Source of the DNA: Yersinia mollaretii ATCC 43969
Lineage (GTDB): Bacteria > Pseudomonadota > Gammaproteobacteria > Enterobacterales > Enterobacteriaceae
Assembly (NCBI RefSeq): GCF_013282725.1
Contig: NZ_CP054043.1
Location: 4,402,001 to 4,466,000 of the forward strand
Length of the DNA: 64,000 bases
Direction of reading: 5' to 3'
Position 1 is the stretch's first letter, and every line of letters begins with the position of its first letter. Position numbers and translations under genes: made by a program. The notes beneath the pieces were generated by a model. The model ran no database searches, had not been told where the DNA came from, and saw nothing but the letters and a program-made list of their open reading frames with translations. This document shows, piece after piece, positions 62,710 through 64,000 of this stretch.

Positions 62710-64000
62710 ATGCAGTCTGCACCTTCTATTTTTGTGAGTATTGCAAGTTATCGGGACCCAGAATTAATCCCGACGTTGCATGACATGATAAAGACAGCCA
62801 AACACCCTGAAAATCTCAATATTGCGATTTTCTGGCAAGATGATAAAGAGATCAAAACTTTCTTAAATCAGGGTATGCGACTGATCAAAAAGAAAAAACA
62901 TCTTGGCTATCCATTACATCAGTTGAAATATAAGCATGCACGCATCTCGATTTTAAGTGTGCATTATTATGAGAGTAAGGGTGCCTGTTGGGCCAGACAT
63001 ATGGCCGAAAGTCTATTTAAAAATGAAACCTATTTCTTACAAATAGACTCTCACTGCCGGTTTATTCAAAACTGGGATCATGAAATGATCACTATGTTGA
63101 ATAGCCTACGAGATAAGAGTCCTAAACCGATATTATCCAGTTATCCACCGGCCTATGAGCCTGGCGAGGACGAAAAAAGAAAAGATTATGTCAGCCGCTT
63201 AATCTTTAATGCCTTTTCGCCAGAAGGTATGGTGCAAATGACCTCAATGCCGGTTAAGGAAGACGCGCCAGTGCGTTGTGGATATTTAGCCGCTGGGTTT
63301 GTCTTCAGTGATGGTAGCTTTGTCCACGACGTCCCCAATGACCCAAACATTTTCTTTATGGGTGAAGAAATTGCCATGGCCACCCGCGCATTCACCCACG
63401 GCTACGATACTTATGCCCCAAACAAAATTTTGCTTTGGCATTTCTATACTAGAAAAAATCACAGCAAGGTTTGGACCGATCACAATAATGAGGCCAAGAA
63501 GTCAGGTGCTGTGGAATTAGCTTGGTGGGAGCGAGACAAAATAGCCAAAAGCCGGGTTCGTACTCTGCTAGGTACTGGACCTGATGCAGTTGAACTAGGC
63601 CGATATACGCTGGGTACACAGCGCTCTTTACAAGAGTTCGAATACCGCCTTGGGGTCAATTTTAATAAACGAGCCGCGCATCCTGATGTTGCTGGTGCAA
63701 AGAAAGTGAGCTATTTCGCTGACCTCCCCACCTCCCATGATCAGTGGTTAGAGTCCCTGATTATCGTGAATAAAAAAACGCTCAAAATAGAAAAACACGA
63801 AGTAGATTTCACCCGAGAAGATGTGGAGTGGTGGCACATTGGCGTTTATAACCCACAAAACGCGCAGGTCATGGTGGAAAAAGTTGATATCAGCAACATG
63901 AAGAAAATTATTACCAAAACCGATGACTCAACCTTTGAGTTAAAACTGGCTTTTAATAGCGAAACTGATTCAAACCCACGCACAATCAGAATATGTCCTT
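62710..64000 (+). CDS. GlcNAc-type glycosyltransferase (partial, cut by window end)
   Basis: At least 430 residues, open at the right edge. The N terminus, SIFVSIASYRDPELIPTLHD, and the block YFLQIDSHCRFIQNWD (Asp113-Ser-His as likely metal/nucleotide-sugar site) match the family of GlcNAc transferases related to the Skp1 enzyme. CGYLAAGFVFSDGSFVHDVP and FMGEEIAMATRAFTHGYDTY follow in the usual order. There is no signal or membrane helix, so it acts in the cytosol. From about residue 335 a second domain begins. It follows the adhesin by 39 bp; substrates are unknown, with VgrG or the adhesin as candidates (inference). Confidence 0.8.
   Translation, partial: MQSAPSIFVSIASYRDPELIPTLHDMIKTAKHPENLNIAIFWQDDKEIKTFLNQGMRLIKKKKHLGYPLHQLKYKHARISILSVHYYESKGACWARHMAESLFKNETYFLQIDSHCRFIQNWDHEMITMLNSLRDKSPKPILSSYPPAYEPGEDEKRKDYVSRLIFNAFSPEGMVQMTSMPVKEDAPVRCGYLAAGFVFSDGSFVHDVPNDPNIFFMGEEIAMATRAFTHGYDTYAPNKILLWHFYTRKNHSKVWTDHNNEAKKSGAVELAWWERDKIAKSRVRTLLGTGPDAVELGRYTLGTQRSLQEFEYRLGVNFNKRAAHPDVAGAKKVSYFADLPTSHDQWLESLIIVNKKTLKIEKHEVDFTREDVEWWHIGVYNPQNAQVMVEKVDISNMKKIITKTDDSTFELKLAFNSETDSNPRTIRICP

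Overview
The window looks like chromosomal DNA of a Yersinia species. Two things point there: Enterobacterales gene neighbourhoods (mdtABC-baeSR-yegP, yegQ-cyaR-yegS, srlAEBD-gutM-srlR-gutQ), and several ERIC-type repeats with the sequence form usual in Yersinia. The genus call is an inference from recalled sequences; no search was run.

Layout. 1-9.9 kb: an ERIC repeat, then the RND multidrug efflux operon mdtABC with its envelope-stress two-component system baeSR. mdtD, which lies between mdtC and baeS in E. coli, is absent. 10.0-14.5 kb: yegP, an inserted toxin-first hipA-hipB pair read from the other strand behind three evenly spaced operator-like sites, then yegQ (trhP) and the sRNA gene cyaR. 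14.4-21.3 kb: the lipid kinase yegS and a complete glucitol/sorbitol PTS operon broken up by ERIC copies. 21.3-29.3 kb: an Ivy-type lysozyme inhibitor, an unrecognised 287-residue protein, thiD behind a TPP riboswitch with a 32-codon leader ORF, a GNAT acetyltransferase, a three-gene periplasmic gluconate 2-dehydrogenase, and small proteins. 29.3-32.5 kb: an Atm1-type ABC exporter and the ribosomal oxygenase roxA.

32.6-64.0 kb is a type VI secretion (T6SS) island holding all 13 core tss genes. On the minus strand, in order of transcription, are clpV/tssH, a four-gene chaperone-usher fimbrial operon, tssB, tssC, hcp, tssJ, tssK, tssL, tssM, vgrG, PAAR, tagK-like, tagJ and tssE. On the plus strand are tssF, tssG, tssA, a two-domain fimbrial adhesin and a GlcNAc-type glycosyltransferase cut by the window end. 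The fimbrial genes are therefore split on both sides of an AT-rich divergent control region.

The most unusual object is VgrG. After a normal spike it carries a glycine run, a short hydrophobic stretch and a tail of about 100 Pro-Thr-Glu-Thr units encoded by an in-frame 12-bp repeat whose differences are almost all synonymous. With a putative cytosolic GlcNAc transferase in the same island, a testable idea is that this threonine-rich tail is glycosylated. Other points worth attention are the 9-bp in-frame repeat inside hipA, the three operators at exact 41-bp spacing, the leader ORF under the TPP riboswitch, and a UUCG-capped hairpin between major pilin and chaperone.
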